DNA of 64,000 nt from Ostrinia nubilalis. Its lineage: Eukaryota > Arthropoda > Insecta > Lepidoptera > Crambidae. The stretch spans positions 1,984,001-2,048,000 of the forward strand of contig NC_087104.1 of assembly GCF_963855985.1 (NCBI RefSeq), in the 5' to 3' direction. The notes beneath the pieces were generated by a model. The model was not told the origin of the DNA. It was given only the letters and a program-made list of their open reading frames with translations, and made no database searches. The position numbers and the translations under genes were made by a program. Of this stretch, positions 11,154 to 23,992 are shown piece by piece (positions within the stretch are counted from its first letter, which is position 1; each line of letters begins with the position of its first letter).

Positions 11154-11269
11154 CGCCCGTTTTCACCATCAATCCCTAATTTTTAAGTGACCTTTATGGC
11201 AACACATAACAAGCATTTTGTTTTCATAGGGGTCACTTAAAAATTAGGGATTGATGGTGAAAACGGGCA
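11154..11269. mobile_element. 116-bp MITE with TAA target duplication
   Basis: The arms of about 40 bp are near-perfect inverted repeats starting (C/T)GCCCGTTTTCACCATCAATC, with a 37-bp loop. TAA flanks both sides (11,151-11,153 and 11,270-11,272). A 3-bp TAA duplication is the hallmark of PIF/Harbinger-type transposition, so I assign it there tentatively. Confidence 0.75.
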
Positions 11270-11747
11270 TAAGAAATGTTAGGTTCAGGTTTATTCTTTT
11301 TAGATTTTATTTGTGTTCTAGACTATAATTATTTATAAAAAAAACTGGGCTCTATAGAAATCATGGTAATTTCGTTAGTGAGTTATGTCATTTTCACTAT
11401 TTTATATTAGTAATTGATTTTTGGACGTGTGTGTGTATTAATAATATGAATCAAAGGTTCAAAACCTGCCATTTTGTTCCCAATTAAGGCAAAAACGAAA
11501 TGGCGTAGAAACAAACAAATCAAAGCACGTCTCGTCACCTTTCTCTCTGTATTAAACCGCGTTTCAGCATTGGATATGATACTCAAATTGGATGCATGAG
11601 AGCCAGCAGGGCGCGTGAATCCAAACACGTAAAAGCGTGTAGTAGACCCACTGTGCAGGTATTGGTTTAAGGAATTCAACTCTAGACTATTTTCAGTATG
11701 GAGCGTAACTTTGTTGGGAAGGACTCAGTGGGCATAATATGAGTGGA

Positions 11748-12060
11748 ATGTAAATCAAATCAAAAAAAATATATTTGTAAAACATAATCGATAATCTGTA
11801 TAAAGCATTACTTTAATTTTAATTTTTGCATTCTCGGATATTTAAAAATTCATAAAACTCATTTATTTCTGTAAATAGCCTTTAAAAAAGCACTTTTACA
11901 CGTCCTAGTATTAACCCTACCACTGCTTCAGGACAACAAATGGGCCAGTATTGAGAAGAAGCAGCGCAAGAAACTCAGACACTATTTAGTTAGTAGATTT
12001 TTTTTATTCATCATTTTGATTACGGTCAAAATCTACACAAGTGAATTTATTAAATAATCT
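11748..12060. repeat. Interspersed repeat, probable LINE 3' end remnant
   Basis: It contains a 'AATCAAATCAAAAAAAATAT' tail on the left and 'TGAGAAGAAGCAGCGCAAGA', a block I recognise as recurrent in Lepidoptera (a diverged echo lies near 42,470). The limits are uncertain and there is no coding capacity. Confidence 0.35.
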
Positions 12061-12411
12061 CATTGACAGGGCAAAAACATAGAACAGCGAATTGCTATTT
12101 TAGGATAGCGCTCTTGTCTTTGGACTTTGTAATCTCTAAAAATGTTGCAATTCTTTCAAATAAATTTTAATATTTATCTAGGTATTTGTTAACCCATATT
12201 ATGCCCAGAACTTAGGTCTCAGATTTAGTGTAATTTGGCATAATTTACAGTTTTTTTGTACACATCGCATGAGAACATGTACCATTCGGTCGTTTTCGTA
12301 CCTCTGGGAATACATGGGTGTTTATTTTGGTCTTAAAGCGGTTTTTTGCGATGCTTTTTCTCAGCACTGGCCTATTTATGGTCTCAAAACATTATTGTTT
12401 GGTAGCATTAA

Positions 12412-13389
12412 CCTTTAACCGACGACGTGATTTTTTTGTCACGCCGTCTGCGACGTGCGGTCTGTGGGACCGCTATACTGTTTACTCAAAAAGTAATCAT
12501 TTTTTGCATAAAAGTGTATTGGTTTCATATTTTTTGAGAACATTATAGTATTACAAATAAACATACGTATAATTTGCGAGGAATTAATGTATATTTTTTA
12601 TTTAAATATGGCTAAAACTTTTTTGACCCTTAATTTCATTGAAATTACACTAGAGCTCAATAATACCTATATAACTTGTAAATTTTAATCAAAGCGAGAA
12701 AAACTATTCTCTTTCCTAAATATAGTGAATATAATGAATAAAATGAAAATAAATGACACGTACATTACATGTATAAAAAAATTTTGACGTATGGTAAACA
12801 TTAGGCACAATCAGGACATTTTTTTTTACCGCATGCCAAGCATTTTCGGTATGCATAGGTAACACCTGTAAGATAAATTCGTTTTCAATTTAGGTAGACT
12901 AAAATGTACGTCTTTTTTGCAGCTGGTGAAATGACATCAGGCTGATTTGGCATGTCAGAGCCTAGAATACATGTCACTGTTTGCTTTACCACCCGTTTCG
13001 CGGTATTTTTTACAGACTACCATCTTTTACATAATATTATGTTCAAATATCAATATATCATTAGGAAATGTCTTTTCCTAGGTTGTGGTGGCTCAGGATC
13101 TATCATTTTTACGAAAAATGAGTCGTCTAAAACAAAAACGCAATTTTCAGTACGGTACAAAAATGTCACGTAGTCTGCGACGTGCGGTCCCACAGACCGC
13201 TGTTGAACTTTAAATCGAATTATCTTATTAAAACTGCCCTCGTCGATGTATCCACTACCTGTAATGGCGTTTGGGCAACTAAACTCGAAGGTACTGAGAC
13301 GCTCGGGACACGGGAGTAAGTAGAACATTGCAATCCAGAAATTTCAAAATCCGGAGCGGTCTGTGAGACCGCACGTCGTCGGTTAAAGG
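12412..13389. mobile_element. piggyBac-like non-autonomous element, copy 2 (978 bp)
   Basis: Exact TTAA on both sides (12,408-12,411 and 13,390-13,393), with TIRs CCTTTAACCGACGACGTG and CACGTCGTCGGTTAAAGG. The 978-bp length equals copy 1 at 1,874-2,851, and most aligned blocks match. A 92-codon minus-strand frame (13,050-13,328) resembles no transposase I know. The TTAA duplication places it in the piggyBac superfamily. Confidence 0.85.
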
Positions 13390-13393
13390 TTAA

Positions 13394-15030
13394 AGTAACT
13401 CGGACGTGAAAAAGCGCTTTTTAAAGGCCTATTTGCAGGAAATAAATGACATCTGCTAAATGAGGCTTTTGCATCTATCTCCATTGTGCGTCAGGGTTGT
13501 CACGCAACCCGTGACGTTGTTTTCAAATTAATTAAATTTTACTCCAGGGGTGCAAAAGCGATGAGAGGAAAGGATTGCTTTTCCTGTTACAAATGTTATT
13601 TCCTAATTCAGAGAATTGTCAGATATAATAGCTAATGGAAACGGCATGTAAATGTTTAAAACTCCGTATCTACGAGTAGCTTTGATGTGTTAAAGGTACA
13701 TTTAATTTTGTATTGAAGGTTATATTCGTTAATTCAATTATTTGTTACTACGAGTATGATAGATAGATAGATAGATAGATAAATGGTTTATTTGCAAAAT
13801 ACATTGACACACAAGAAGCAAAGAGTAAGATAATAAACACAGGTGTACAGTGTCCCAAAAAGCTCGGACCGTGGTTGTAATTAAAACACTGATCCAAGTA
13901 AAGTGAAGTATATTGAACCTTAATGTTTTCAACTTAAATAGCCAGGAAAAAATCAAATAATATCGCGATTTAACGAAGCACATCGCCATCTAGCTACGCA
14001 ATTTCAGAACCTTTGACTTTTGACATTTTCCTTTACTATTTTCTAAACTATGATAGACGCAATCTCAAACAACAGGAGTAGCAGGAAAGTTAAAGTACAT
14101 TACAAAGAGTAAGAAAGAAAATCCTGCGCGCTAAGGTATAAGTGTGCCGCAGCGATACAATAAAGCAGAGAGCTCAGTGTAGACACTGCTCTAAAATGAG
14201 AACACTGATTTTCAGCTCTTAAAGATAAATATTTTGATGAGAAAATCGGTTCATAGCATTCGAGATCTATAACTTTGACGCAATAAAACTTGACTAGTTT
14301 TTTAAACACTAAAGTTTTGCACAATTTCTTTGTTTTTACATCAGATCCATATTTTGGCATGAAACTATTTCTCACGGTCTATGCTTTTGATTTCTGATTG
14401 CCTTTATTGTTTTTGACCATGATGACTTCTGACCTCTACCTCTTTTGCAAATATTTCAAATCTTTGTTTTTTTGTGATAAAAACAATAAAAGATCAGTTG
14501 TTGAGTATACAATAAAATATAGACAATAATATTTCAATAACTGACATAATCCTACTATTATGAGCCATCGCTTTTTCTTTCTTTTCCAATTTAAGTAAAA
14601 GTATTGAAGAACAGATCTAGAACAAACAAGTTTATGTACGTACACAAAGATTTTTGATCAGTATTTTTAAGAAAACAATTTTTTTTTTCTTTCAAATAAA
14701 ATACATAAATGTATTTCACTATCTTCTAAGGAAGTGGATTAAATCTGTAGTACAAAGCAAAATGGAAACAATTACCTTCACAAATATTAGCTCAGAAACA
14801 ACCTCTCAGGTAAAACAACACAAAAATCTTGCCAAAATAAGGAAACTTGCCCAAGAATGTATTTTACCGAGTGCTTAACCCTTTGACTGTTTGGTAAGGT
14901 CTAAAAGAACCGTACAATCGTCTACAAGTTACACAGATACGTCCCTAAGGTGAGTCTTTCTGGTGTCCGCCGGAAAAGCCTTTCATGCATTAGGTTAAAA
15001 TTAAATAAGGTTTTTTTTTTCGACCTGTCC
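13394..15030. other. No gene; GATA microsatellite at 13,758-13,784
   Basis: AT-rich DNA. A (GATA)n run of about seven units is followed by 'AATGGTTTATTTGCAAAATA', a motif seen at retroposon tails in Lepidoptera. The short frames at 14,100-14,375 (-) and 14,436-14,645 (-) have no recognisable motif, good start context or splice flanks. Confidence 0.4.
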
Positions 15031-15033
15031 TTA

Positions 15034-15095
15034 TCATCATCATCATCATCATTTTAGCCACAGACAGCTGAACATGCCTCTCCAATAATACTGCT
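15034..15095 (-). mobile_element. RTE-type LINE tail remnant
   Basis: A (ATC)n run followed by a corrupted 'TTTTAGCCACAGACAGCTGA' and 'AACATGCCTCTCC', matching the order of the RTE 3' end with deletions. Confidence 0.45.
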
Positions 15096-15589
15096 AGTAG
15101 TAGCGGTATTGGTTTCGACCAATAATATCACTGAAAGAAATTATCCTCTATAGTTCAGAAGATAGTTTGTTCTAGGTATAGTAGCCATGATAGTATGGAG
15201 TCTATACTATTATTGAGATTTCAATTCTTCTTTTAATGATTATTAAATAAAGCAATTATTGCAATGATCTGAAGAAAAAAGAGGCTCATCCATAAAAAAT
15301 ATCACTGTAACTTAATGTATGCCTAAAATTGCTAATATTATATTTTTTCTTGGCTCTACAGACACCATACACACTATTCCATTTTTTCCCTAGACGTGCG
15401 AAGGGTTTAACAAAAACAAACAGCCCCGTGCCCGTCTTACTCAGGAATGCTAGACATTCTTGCAATTAAAGTTCACTCACTTGAGACTATGAATCTACTA
15501 CTACTTATCTTTTCTAAGGGTTAAATGAAGGGGCAGACTTTTTTGAGTAAAATGAAGAAAATGATTGATGCTCTTGTGCATGTTTTGCT

Positions 15590-16226
15590 ACTTTTAGGGT
15601 TCCGTACCTCATAAGGAAAAAACGGAACCCTTATAGGATCACTTTGTTGTCCGTCCGTCCGTCTGTCAAGACCCTTTATCTCAAGAACGCGTGAACGTAT
15701 CAAGCTGAAATTCACATGAAACACTCAGGTCTATTGTCCCTTTAAGCTGTGAAAATATCAAACTTCTAAGCCAAACCAATCAAAAGATACAGCCGATTAT
15801 GTCGATATTTTCAACAAATTTTCGACACTCGCAAAGGAATCAAAACCTACAGGATACTTCCCGTAAACTCAGAATCTTGAAATTTGGCATAAAGCATTGT
15901 CATATAATGCAAATATAGGAAAAATTGCGAAAATTTCATTTTTTTTGTTATATAATATAATAAAAATATTTTAATAAAATGAAACTTACTACCTTATTTC
16001 TCACGAACGAATAAAGGTATCAAATTGAAATTTATACCAAATACCTAGATCTATTGTCCCTTTAAGAAGTAAAAAAATCAAACTTCTAAGTTAACGCGAT
16101 CAAAAGATACAGCAGTTTATACCGACACCTTAGACGAATTTCCGTCACACGCTAGGGAATCAAAACCTACAAGGTACTTCCTGTGAACTCAGAATCTTGA
16201 AATTCGGCACGAAGCAACGTTATATA
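15590..16226 (+). repeat. 'GGTTCCGTACC' interspersed repeat, left part
   Basis: It opens with GGGTTCCGTACCTCATAAGG and the (GTCC)n block at 15,650-15,668. Two diverged tandem halves follow ('CAAAAGATACAGC', 'AATCAAAACCTACA', 'CTCAGAATCTTGAAAT' each occur twice). This is a very common lepidopteran repeat. It is interrupted at 16,227 by a TIR element and resumes at 17,957. Confidence 0.7.
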
Positions 16227-17950
16227 AGGTGTTATTTTTTGTACTGATCATACTTTACCAACGCATCTAATAAAATCATACAAATACAACCCAAGTGTTT
16301 TTAAAAAAAAATTCAGGCTAGTTTTTGTTTTTACTTTTCCTAACAAAAAAAAGATATTATTTTTACAACCATCCTGTCTTCACTCACTGCCTCTCTCTCT
16401 TTCTTTACTCATTTCATTCATACGAGTACGAACAATGGCCGCGCGCATTCATTCAACGTTCACACACATAAAGGTTAGATTACACTAAACCTACGTTACC
16501 AAAAATTATCACTCGTGAGTATGTACGATGTTACGTCATGTTAATAGGTACTACGCGCTGGGAGAAACAAAATCTAGCTACATAAGTAGGTAAATAAGTG
16601 TATTTTCATTAGTGTAATAGCGGGGGACTTTTCCAACGAACCGAGGCGAATCATCCGCGTTAAACTAGAAATTTAAAAAAGGATAGAAATTGGAATTCAA
16701 TATCTACGGTTTCGTAATGCCTACGCAATTTATTTAGAGACGTAATAAAAAATTGATAGGTACATACCTATTACTACTTCGCTTCGCTTCAGTGGAAATG
16801 CACCCTAATATTGAATATGAACAGGTGTTGTAAATAAAACTCACTGATCAATTTTCCTGGTTTTAATTCCTAAATTATGATTTGCCATCACACTTTAGAT
16901 TCATTGATTTCACTTATTCACACATTTACCTATTTTGAATGTTGTTATTTAAAGTTCCTAGGTTATTATTACACTAATCACAATACATTTTGAACGTCAA
17001 GCCTTTGTTGAATGTTCACGTAAACACTGTCTTGCACTGTCTAATCTAGCCACGATCGAATTGAGGTAATGCTTTCGGGCTGCACACTTGCTTGCTGTTC
17101 ACTAGACACCACGTCGGATGTTGTATTCACAATTCGCGCACTAACTTTTTTACGGAAAAAGTCCCTTTCGCGTAAACAAGCACTCATCTGTCCAAATCAC
17201 ACTGTAGGTATGTACCTAGGTAGACTTCCGCAATAACCATCGATAGAACTAGGTCGCGGTCGTGGCCCTCTGGCAACAACTCCTTGATAAGGCATTCCGT
17301 ATTTTTACGCAAAAGCCGCCGTCTGCGGCGCTCGCATCTGGGTACCGCCAGCACTGTGCCGGTGATTGAAATTGAAATCCAGAACTTCGTCCTCGAAGCG
17401 CACGGAATCTCGTCAAGTCAGGATACGGCTGCGCTCCCTGAAGCGCTGCGCGGCTCCAAACAAGCAAGGTATGAAGGTTTTCGACTCGTCAATGTTTCTC
17501 GTCGGCCAGTTAGTGTGCCCGAAACATAATTTCACCTGCGTTTTGTTATTGATCAAGCGCGTCATTGTAATAAACCACACATACACTGCAATACGTTTGG
17601 GCGCATTGGACGGACTGGGACGATTATTTATGTTGTTGCGCTCCCGCATGCCGATCGGCGGCTCGGCGCGGGCTGTGGGCGCGGAGCGACTGGCAGCGAT
17701 ATCAATATGGCCGACTCACGCGGCGCGGCACGTGGCAGTGGTCGTTGCCCTCGGCCGGCTACTACGATAGTGCGTACAAACGAATACTCACCGCGCTCAA
17801 AGGATGATTTATTTTTTATTTTTTTCGAAACATTCTTTGTCGATTTACTCGAAAACTAGCCTGAATTTTTTTTTAAAAACACTTGGGTTGTATTTGTATG
17901 ATTTTATTAGATGCGTTGGTAAAGTATGATCAGTACAAAAAATAACACCT
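16227..17950. mobile_element. 1.72-kb TIR element with CpG-rich core
   Basis: The terminal inverted repeats of about 99 bp (16,227-16,325 and 17,852-17,950) look perfect, starting AGGTGTTATTTTTTGTACTG. TATATA flanks both sides (16,221-16,226, 17,951-17,956), a plausible 6-bp target duplication in AT-rich DNA. The element splits an older repeat. The core (about 17,240-17,770) is strikingly CpG-rich. It carries open frames on both strands (134 codons + at 17,366; 78 codons - at 17,413), none resembling a transposase I know. The superfamily is unresolved. The core may be a captured host CpG island or first exon. Confidence 0.75.
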
Positions 17951-17956
17951 TATATA

Positions 17957-18240
17957 GTACAGATAAAGGAAAAATTGCGAAAATGATAAATTTAAAGTTA
18001 TATAAAATTTAAAATATTATTTTTGCTTACATGACATAAAATATTTTTTTAATAATTATAAACTTACTACCTACCCTTTTTCACATGAACGCGTAGAGAT
18101 ATTAAAGTTGAAATTCATATCAAACACTTCTTAAATCTAATTGCCTCTAAACTGTGAGAAATTCTAAATCAACGCAAAAATTCAAAACGCTGAGGTAGGT
18201 ACCTACCTATAATGCAAATATAGGAAAAATAAATAAATAA
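17957..18240 (+). repeat. 'GGTTCCGTACC' interspersed repeat, right part
   Basis: It continues the repeat interrupted at 16,226. Blocks such as 'GGAAAAATTGCGAAAAT' and 'GCAAATATAGGAAAAAT' match 15,905-15,940 in order. This shows the TIR element landed in a pre-existing copy. Confidence 0.6.
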
Positions 18241-18434
18241 AAAATAATCATACCGCATATTTTTTATAAATTCAATGACAAACTGAGTGTTATTTAGAAT
18301 TTACAATAAAATCTGTGAAAGACTAACTTATTAATTACTGTTGATCTCACTGTAGTTTTTACTAGTCCTTAAATTTTTGAGTTTGAGAATTTATAGATGG
18401 GCTGAACTTTAAATAATTACCTTGCTCAGTAATT

Positions 18435-18831
18435 CTATATAAATAAAAATTAATTGCTGTTCGTTAGTCTGATTAAAACTCGAGAACGGCTGGGCCGATT
18501 GAGCTGATTTTGGTTTTAAAATGTTTGTCGTAGTCCAGGGTAGGTCTAAACGGTGAGCAAATAAGGAAAAGTTGCGATGGCTTATTTATTGCCTTTAAGG
18601 CGGAACAGAGTTCGCTGGGTCAGCTAGTGTATAATATAAATGAATCGCAAAATGTGTTCGTAAGCGCATAACTCAACAACGGCTGGACCAATTTTACCAA
18701 ATTTTTTTAAAATGTTTGTTGAAGTCCAAGGATGGTTTTTACGGCGAGAAAAATTCGAATAATTTCCGGGAAATCCCTAAAAAACATCACTTTTTTCTCA
18801 CGGGCGAAGCCGCGGGCGGAATTCTAATTAG
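18435..18831 (-). repeat. Two adjacent SINE-like repeats
   Basis: Two related minus-strand units (about 18,435-18,632 and 18,633-18,831). Each has an 'AACGGCTGG(G/A)CC' core block, and their ends read, on the plus strand, 'GTTCGCTGGGTCAGCTAGT' and 'GCGAAGCCGCGGGCGGAATT'. The second end is the reverse complement of the GC-rich head used by the family at 10,339. Confidence 0.55.
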
Positions 18832-18956
18832 GTAACAATAATATAAGATCGCCGACTAACTGCACAAGCAAAAGTGTGGAACCCAATAGGTAATTTAGTA
18901 TAATGTATTTTTTTATATTATCGTCTTGGATAAGTACTAACTACTTTATGAGGAAT

Positions 18957-19262
18957 ACTAGCGGCCGCCCGCGACTTCGTACGCGTGGACCTCGTTTAAT
19001 TACTAATGATGTTGATAGATGGCGTTTCACGGCTTCCCCCGCATGAATAATTTACGAACGTCAAATTTTTTTGTCAAGCGCTGTATGTCTGTCTTATTTT
19101 TTTAGTTTGTCACATATCGTAATAAATTATAGCCTATATGTTAATCTGGGTTATCAACATTAATACTGTAAAGTTTCAACAAAATCCGTTTAGTAGTTTT
19201 TGCGTGAAAGAGTAATAAACATAAACATCCACACAAACTTTCGCATTTACAATATTAGTAGG
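18957..19262 (+). repeat. SINE-like retroposon (GCGGCCGC head)
   Basis: Starts ACTAGCGGCCGCCCGCGACT, carries 'CAAAATCCGTTTAGTAGTTT', and ends 'TCGCATTTACAATATTAGTA'. It is a full-looking copy. Its body is nearly the same as 34,213-34,412, although the heads differ, showing mosaic families. Confidence 0.7.
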
Positions 19263-20037
19263 AAGTAGGACGAGTAAAAGGACGACTTTATCCACTAGTT
19301 ATGTTGCCTGCATGATAGGAGCTTACACACTCACACGACGCGTTGTAGTGGGCGGACGCCTCTGTGGACCATTGAACGTAACTTTTGGCAAGGTTCCATG
19401 GCTTAAAAACATATTTGCTCCAAAAGTGTTAATACTTACCAATTATTTAAGATTATTTTGCAGCTAATATCGCTTAACATCTTAATCTACACACTATAAT
19501 TAGTTACATTGTCTCCTAATTGAAAAGAAGAACCATACATTTTATGAGGCGATTTTATAATCGCCTTAACGATCACGACCAACATAAATACGATCAACAG
19601 AAAGCTCTCTGAACCACTTATCCTCTCTGTTTAATGTACAAATAACTCAATCAAGTAAAAAGCACTTGAAAAAGCTTTATCCGTGGCTCAAAATTAAATA
19701 ATCAGCCAAATTGCTTTGTTATTTATTTCCCCTTTTCGTTTCCAATCCGAACGCTCCGGAGAATTTGGGACTGGCATCGTATCCTTCCAAAAATCCGAAA
19801 TAAATAAAAAATAAAACTCAGTCAAACAACAAAGCCAAACACTTAACTTTATGGGTGTAGAAAATACATCTATCATATCGAATGACCCCTACGATATCCG
19901 GCGAACAAAAAAAGGAGGATATAAGAAGGAATTACATCAATCCAATTTAAGGAACGACTCGCATTACGCACATTCCGGAATCCAGAAATTATGGTGTGGC
20001 GCAAGGATCTGGAGCAAGCGACCAAATGTTTTAGTGA

Positions 20038-20299
20038 ACGGATTAGCAAGCTGAAGTGGCAATGGGTAGGGCACATAGTATGCAGAACTGACGGCCGATG
20101 GGGCAGCAAGGTTCTGGAGTGGAGGCCGCGTACCGGTAAACGCAGGCTAGGACGTCCACCCACAAGGTGGACCGATGACATCATAAAGGTAGCAGGGAAG
20201 CGCTGGACGCAGGCCGCTACCAATCGATCAACATGGAAAGCATTGGGGGAGGCCTATGTTCAGCAGTGGACGTCCTATGGCTCAAATGATGATGATGAT
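20038..20299 (+). pseudogene. RTE-type LINE ORF2 C-terminus, best copy
   Basis: The frame is open from upstream through ORF2 tail motifs: KLKWQWVGHIV, the basic GRPPTRWTDDI block, and the WTQAATNRSTW and YVQQWTSYG end. It then runs into the ATGATGATGATG tail at 20,288-20,299. The family encodes an endonuclease and reverse transcriptase. Only the last roughly 85 codons remain here, without the catalytic domain, so it is a 5'-truncated insertion and cannot move on its own. It is the least damaged of about eleven RTE tails in the window and served as the reference for the others. Confidence 0.85.
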
Positions 20300-21748
20300 G
20301 ACAAGAAGAGAGGTGATGTCATGTATCAACAATTGGTCAAAGCTCATTACACAACAAAAACCTATCTAATACCTACGTGTCGATCTAATTCAATATACAA
20401 GTATCAAAAACTAGGATGTTTCCTAAAATTTCCGTCTCTTCCTCCTTTTGGAAGAAAATAGTAGGTTGGATTCACAAACAAATTGATTCTTGTCAAATAG
20501 GATCTAAGGCCAGGTTTATGAATTGAGATTTTTGGCTGAAACGTGCTCATCTTCTATCAAGATTCATACTTGAAACCAAAATGTTCACATCAGAAACTGG
20601 GTCAAGGTATGTCAAAGTTTCAATGAGTTTATCTCCATAAGTTCTGAGAAAGGTTTGATATACATACAAAATAACAGACAACGAAGTGTCTTCCAAGCCA
20701 CAAAATAGATTGTAACAGAAGAAAATCACCTTGGTTTAGACTGGTTTGCGATATCGCGTCTATGATCTTTGTCTATGTGTGCGTTGCGAGCGCACTCTGT
20801 AGATTGTCTTCTGCTCCTACTTTGTGTCCAAGCTTAGCTCCAGTCGATTCCTTACACCACCCGCCAAACCGAAGGCCTACGGAATAAAAATGAAATGTTG
20901 GGCAGTAAAAAGTAAGATCTCCACGATTGTCCGCGCTTCACTCCGACAATATACGTAGGTCGAACCAAATTGAGACATTTTCTAATTCCAGCCTTAGCAG
21001 GATAGACGAAAGATGGAATTGAAACCGTAATTCAAGCTCTACCAAAAATAGGTCGGCTACAGCTGACCTAATTTCCTTGGATTTAAAAAAGACATTAAGA
21101 ATGTAAGATACAAAAGATTTATTAACTTCTCCAGTCGTTACTGGGGAAGCACATTAAGACGCTATAAAATTTCGTTTTTGTTTTTGCCTTCAAACCCAAG
21201 TTTTCAAACATTTTATTTTATTTATTGACGAGGAAGTCTTACGAACTAATTTTGTTTTGATCCTTGAAGTCTTACAAATGTGAGAATCTTAAAATTAAAT
21301 ATTTTTTTATAATTAGTAATTTTTAAATTTTAGTTTTTAAGTCATTTTAAGTTAATGTATTATTATAAAATTTATTCTCGAATAAATATAAATTTAATCA
21401 ATATTTCCGCATATTAGAAGAACCAAAAAGAAAATACAAACGACATAAACTTAAATTCGACTAAATCTTACTCGTCGGTGACACACCAATAAATAAAGGA
21501 ATATCAAACGAATATAAAATTACAACGAAACATTTTATCCTGAAGCTAATTTTCGAGCACCTTGCGTCATTTTAAAGTACAAGCTGAAGAGTTATTTAAT
21601 TAATTAAATCATGTGAAGTTGCTGTTATTTAAAGCGTGCTTACACGACACCTTGTGAATTCAGTTTCATTATTTTCATATAATAGCTGGAATAACTACAT
21701 CGTAACGTTTAATTAGAAGCTTTTAGAACATGATACTTTTTTATTTGC

Positions 21749-21854
21749 TAAAGGTTCGGCCAAAACAACGCGATCACACGCGATCAGCCGGCGTGCAGCG
21801 ATGGCGACCAGAAATGAATTGATCGCCATCGCACGCCGGCTGATCGAACCTTTA
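21749..21854. mobile_element. Hairpin MITE, about 106 bp
   Basis: The ends are TAAAGGTTCG and CGAACCTTTA, with a strong GC-rich internal inverted repeat (GATCAGCCGGCGTGC and its complement, then GCGATGGCGA and TCGCCATCGC). The left side has about 25 extra bases. A compact foldback MITE with no coding. Confidence 0.6.
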
Positions 21855-21857
21855 CTA

Positions 21858-22065
21858 GGTGTGCCCGCGACTTCGTACGCGTGAAAACAGTTTAAATAAC
21901 GTTCCCTTTTTGCATGATATTTTGTTACTGCTCCACCCCTATTGGCTGTAGGATGATGGTATAACTTGAAGCCTTTCTCGATAAATGGGCTATCCAACAC
22001 AATAAGAATTTTCAAAATCGGACCAGTACTTCCTGAGATAAGATCGTTCAAGCAAACAAACAATC
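21858..22065 (+). repeat. SINE-like retroposon fragment
   Basis: Head 'GCCCGCGACTTCGTACGCGT' near 21,864 and tail 'AAGCAAACAAACAATCAC'. The body is diverged. Confidence 0.6.
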
Positions 22066-22534
22066 ACTTCAGTTTCAATCTCTTAATAGTACAGAAGTAT
22101 ACGAGTAGATGTACGTAAGTACTAGATATTATTATTTCTACATTATATTTTATCTCAAAACCTACATCTAGACGCGGAAATTCTTTTCATTTCTTTCCTT
22201 GCGAAATTTTCTTTGTGTTTCTAAATTGTTACTTTATTTCTCAGCTTGAACCCTAATTGCGGGTTTATTTGGATTTTCTTTGGAATTCAGAATGTTGGTA
22301 TTCTTAATTGAAAGTTGGTTTACATATTCTTGTATTTTGGTATTACTTTTGTAAAATGTAGGTCCCTTGATAGCAATCAGTACTATCAATGTTAATGCAT
22401 CAGATGGGCTGTCAATACGTTGTTAATTTGTGGTTTAATTTTCAACAGATAATTATGTCATATCGTGAATAAATAAAATGTCAATGTTTATCTCAATCAC
22501 ATGGAAAATATACTTCACAATATCGAAAACTAGC

Positions 22535-22696
22535 TCTATGTTAAGCAGCTTCGTCCGCGTGATTTTAAAATTACTAAGGACGCGTGTCCGTGCGCTTTAA
22601 AAACCTGGATGTAGCCCTCAGTCATAAACTAATAATTTATCATATTTTATCAAAATCCATTCACGTTCACAAACTTTCACATAATATTAGTAGTAT
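22535..22696 (+). repeat. SINE-like retroposon, short diverged copy
   Basis: Residual head 'AGCAGCTTCGTCCGCGTGAT', core 'TATCAAAATCCATTCACGTT', and end 'TCACATAATATTAGTAGTAT'. Internally deleted. Confidence 0.5.
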
Positions 22697-22989
22697 AAGA
22701 TGATATTGCCTGAAATGCCCACATCTCGAAAACGGTCGACCCTATACCCCAAATCACTACCCCTTCCTAATAGACCGGCAAACACCTCGGGAAAAACAAA
22801 AGCTTTAACGGGTGTTCGCAGTTAATATGAGGACAAAGCGTCTATTTTTGCCAAGTCTCCGACCGGTTTAGTTCACTCGTTCGACAGTGTCGCGTCTAAT
22901 GGATTGTGAGTGCGACGCGCTCGCGCGGACGGATCCGCCTCTGGTAGCCGGTGGTGTAAGATAAAAGAAACATGATTCCAATTTCAGTT

Positions 22990-23500
22990 ACTCGACGGGA
23001 CAAAATGGAACAGAAACGAACGTAATGAAACGTGGAATTCTCGTGCCAAACTCACAAAGTAAAATATTGCAAGACAGGAGAATCAATATTCAGATCAATG
23101 AAACAATTGACAGAGAGAACAAAATGGAATGGAGTAGAACGGAACGGAATGAAACGTAGAGATTCGTACTAGACACAATTTTGCAGGACAGGGAAATCAA
23201 TATAAGATTTTCAGATCAATAAAGAAGGTCCACTCAATGGAACGGAACGGAGTGAAACGTAGACGAGAATCCTACGTACCAAACTTGTAAAGTAACATTT
23301 TGAAAGACAGGAGGAACTATACGAAATGGAATAGGACGGAACGAAACGTAGGATTCTCGCATCAAACCTACACGTACTTACAAAAATTTTGTAGGTCAGG
23401 AGAAACAATATTCGATTTACAGATCAATGAAAATATTAACTAGATGGGACAAAATGAAATGGAGCATAACGGAACGGAATGAAACGTAGATGGTTGTACT
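22990..23500. repeat. Diverged minisatellite, about 120-bp unit
   Basis: Roughly four units, each with a GGAACGGAATGAAACGTAGA-like block (near 23,020, 23,145, 23,250, 23,340 and 23,480), followed by 'AGACAGGAGAA' and 'TATTCAGATCAATGAAA' blocks. Units vary in length and sequence, so it is old. No promoter or coding signal seen. Confidence 0.65.
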
Positions 23501-23992
23501 TTAAGCCCCATAAGGAAAAGTAACAATCGTGACAGATTAAATTTCTTGCTTCATGTAGCGAAGTAATTTCTATGTGCAATATAGAGGAATAATGCTCCAC
23601 TGAACATAATAAGTACGCAATATTAATTGGAATAAGATTTAGGACTGGTTTTATTATTTTGTTGATTGATTAATATGGGGATTAAATCCCCCATTTGATT
23701 ATGTTTAATAAGAGGAAAGGTTCCTGCAGTGAGTGTAAAAAGATGACCTAATGATGATGATGATTTGAGTTGAGTTCATTTTATATTATTGAAACCTTTA
23801 ATCCAGTAATCACATTAATAAACTGCTCTGAACTTGGGGTCTACTGCTGATTGCATAAATAAGTAATGAACAGCTAGGGACTGGAATTCGCTGCCTGCCT
23901 GTTTTTCCCGAACAATATAACCTCTAGGGCCTTTTCACTTTCAGGGCAGATAATATGTACCATCTAAACTGCATCTCACTTAACACCAGGTG

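Noticed and set aside
17366..17770. 134-codon plus-strand frame as a gene
   Set aside because: It lies in the CpG-rich core of a TIR element and competes with open frames on the other strand; no recognisable domain.
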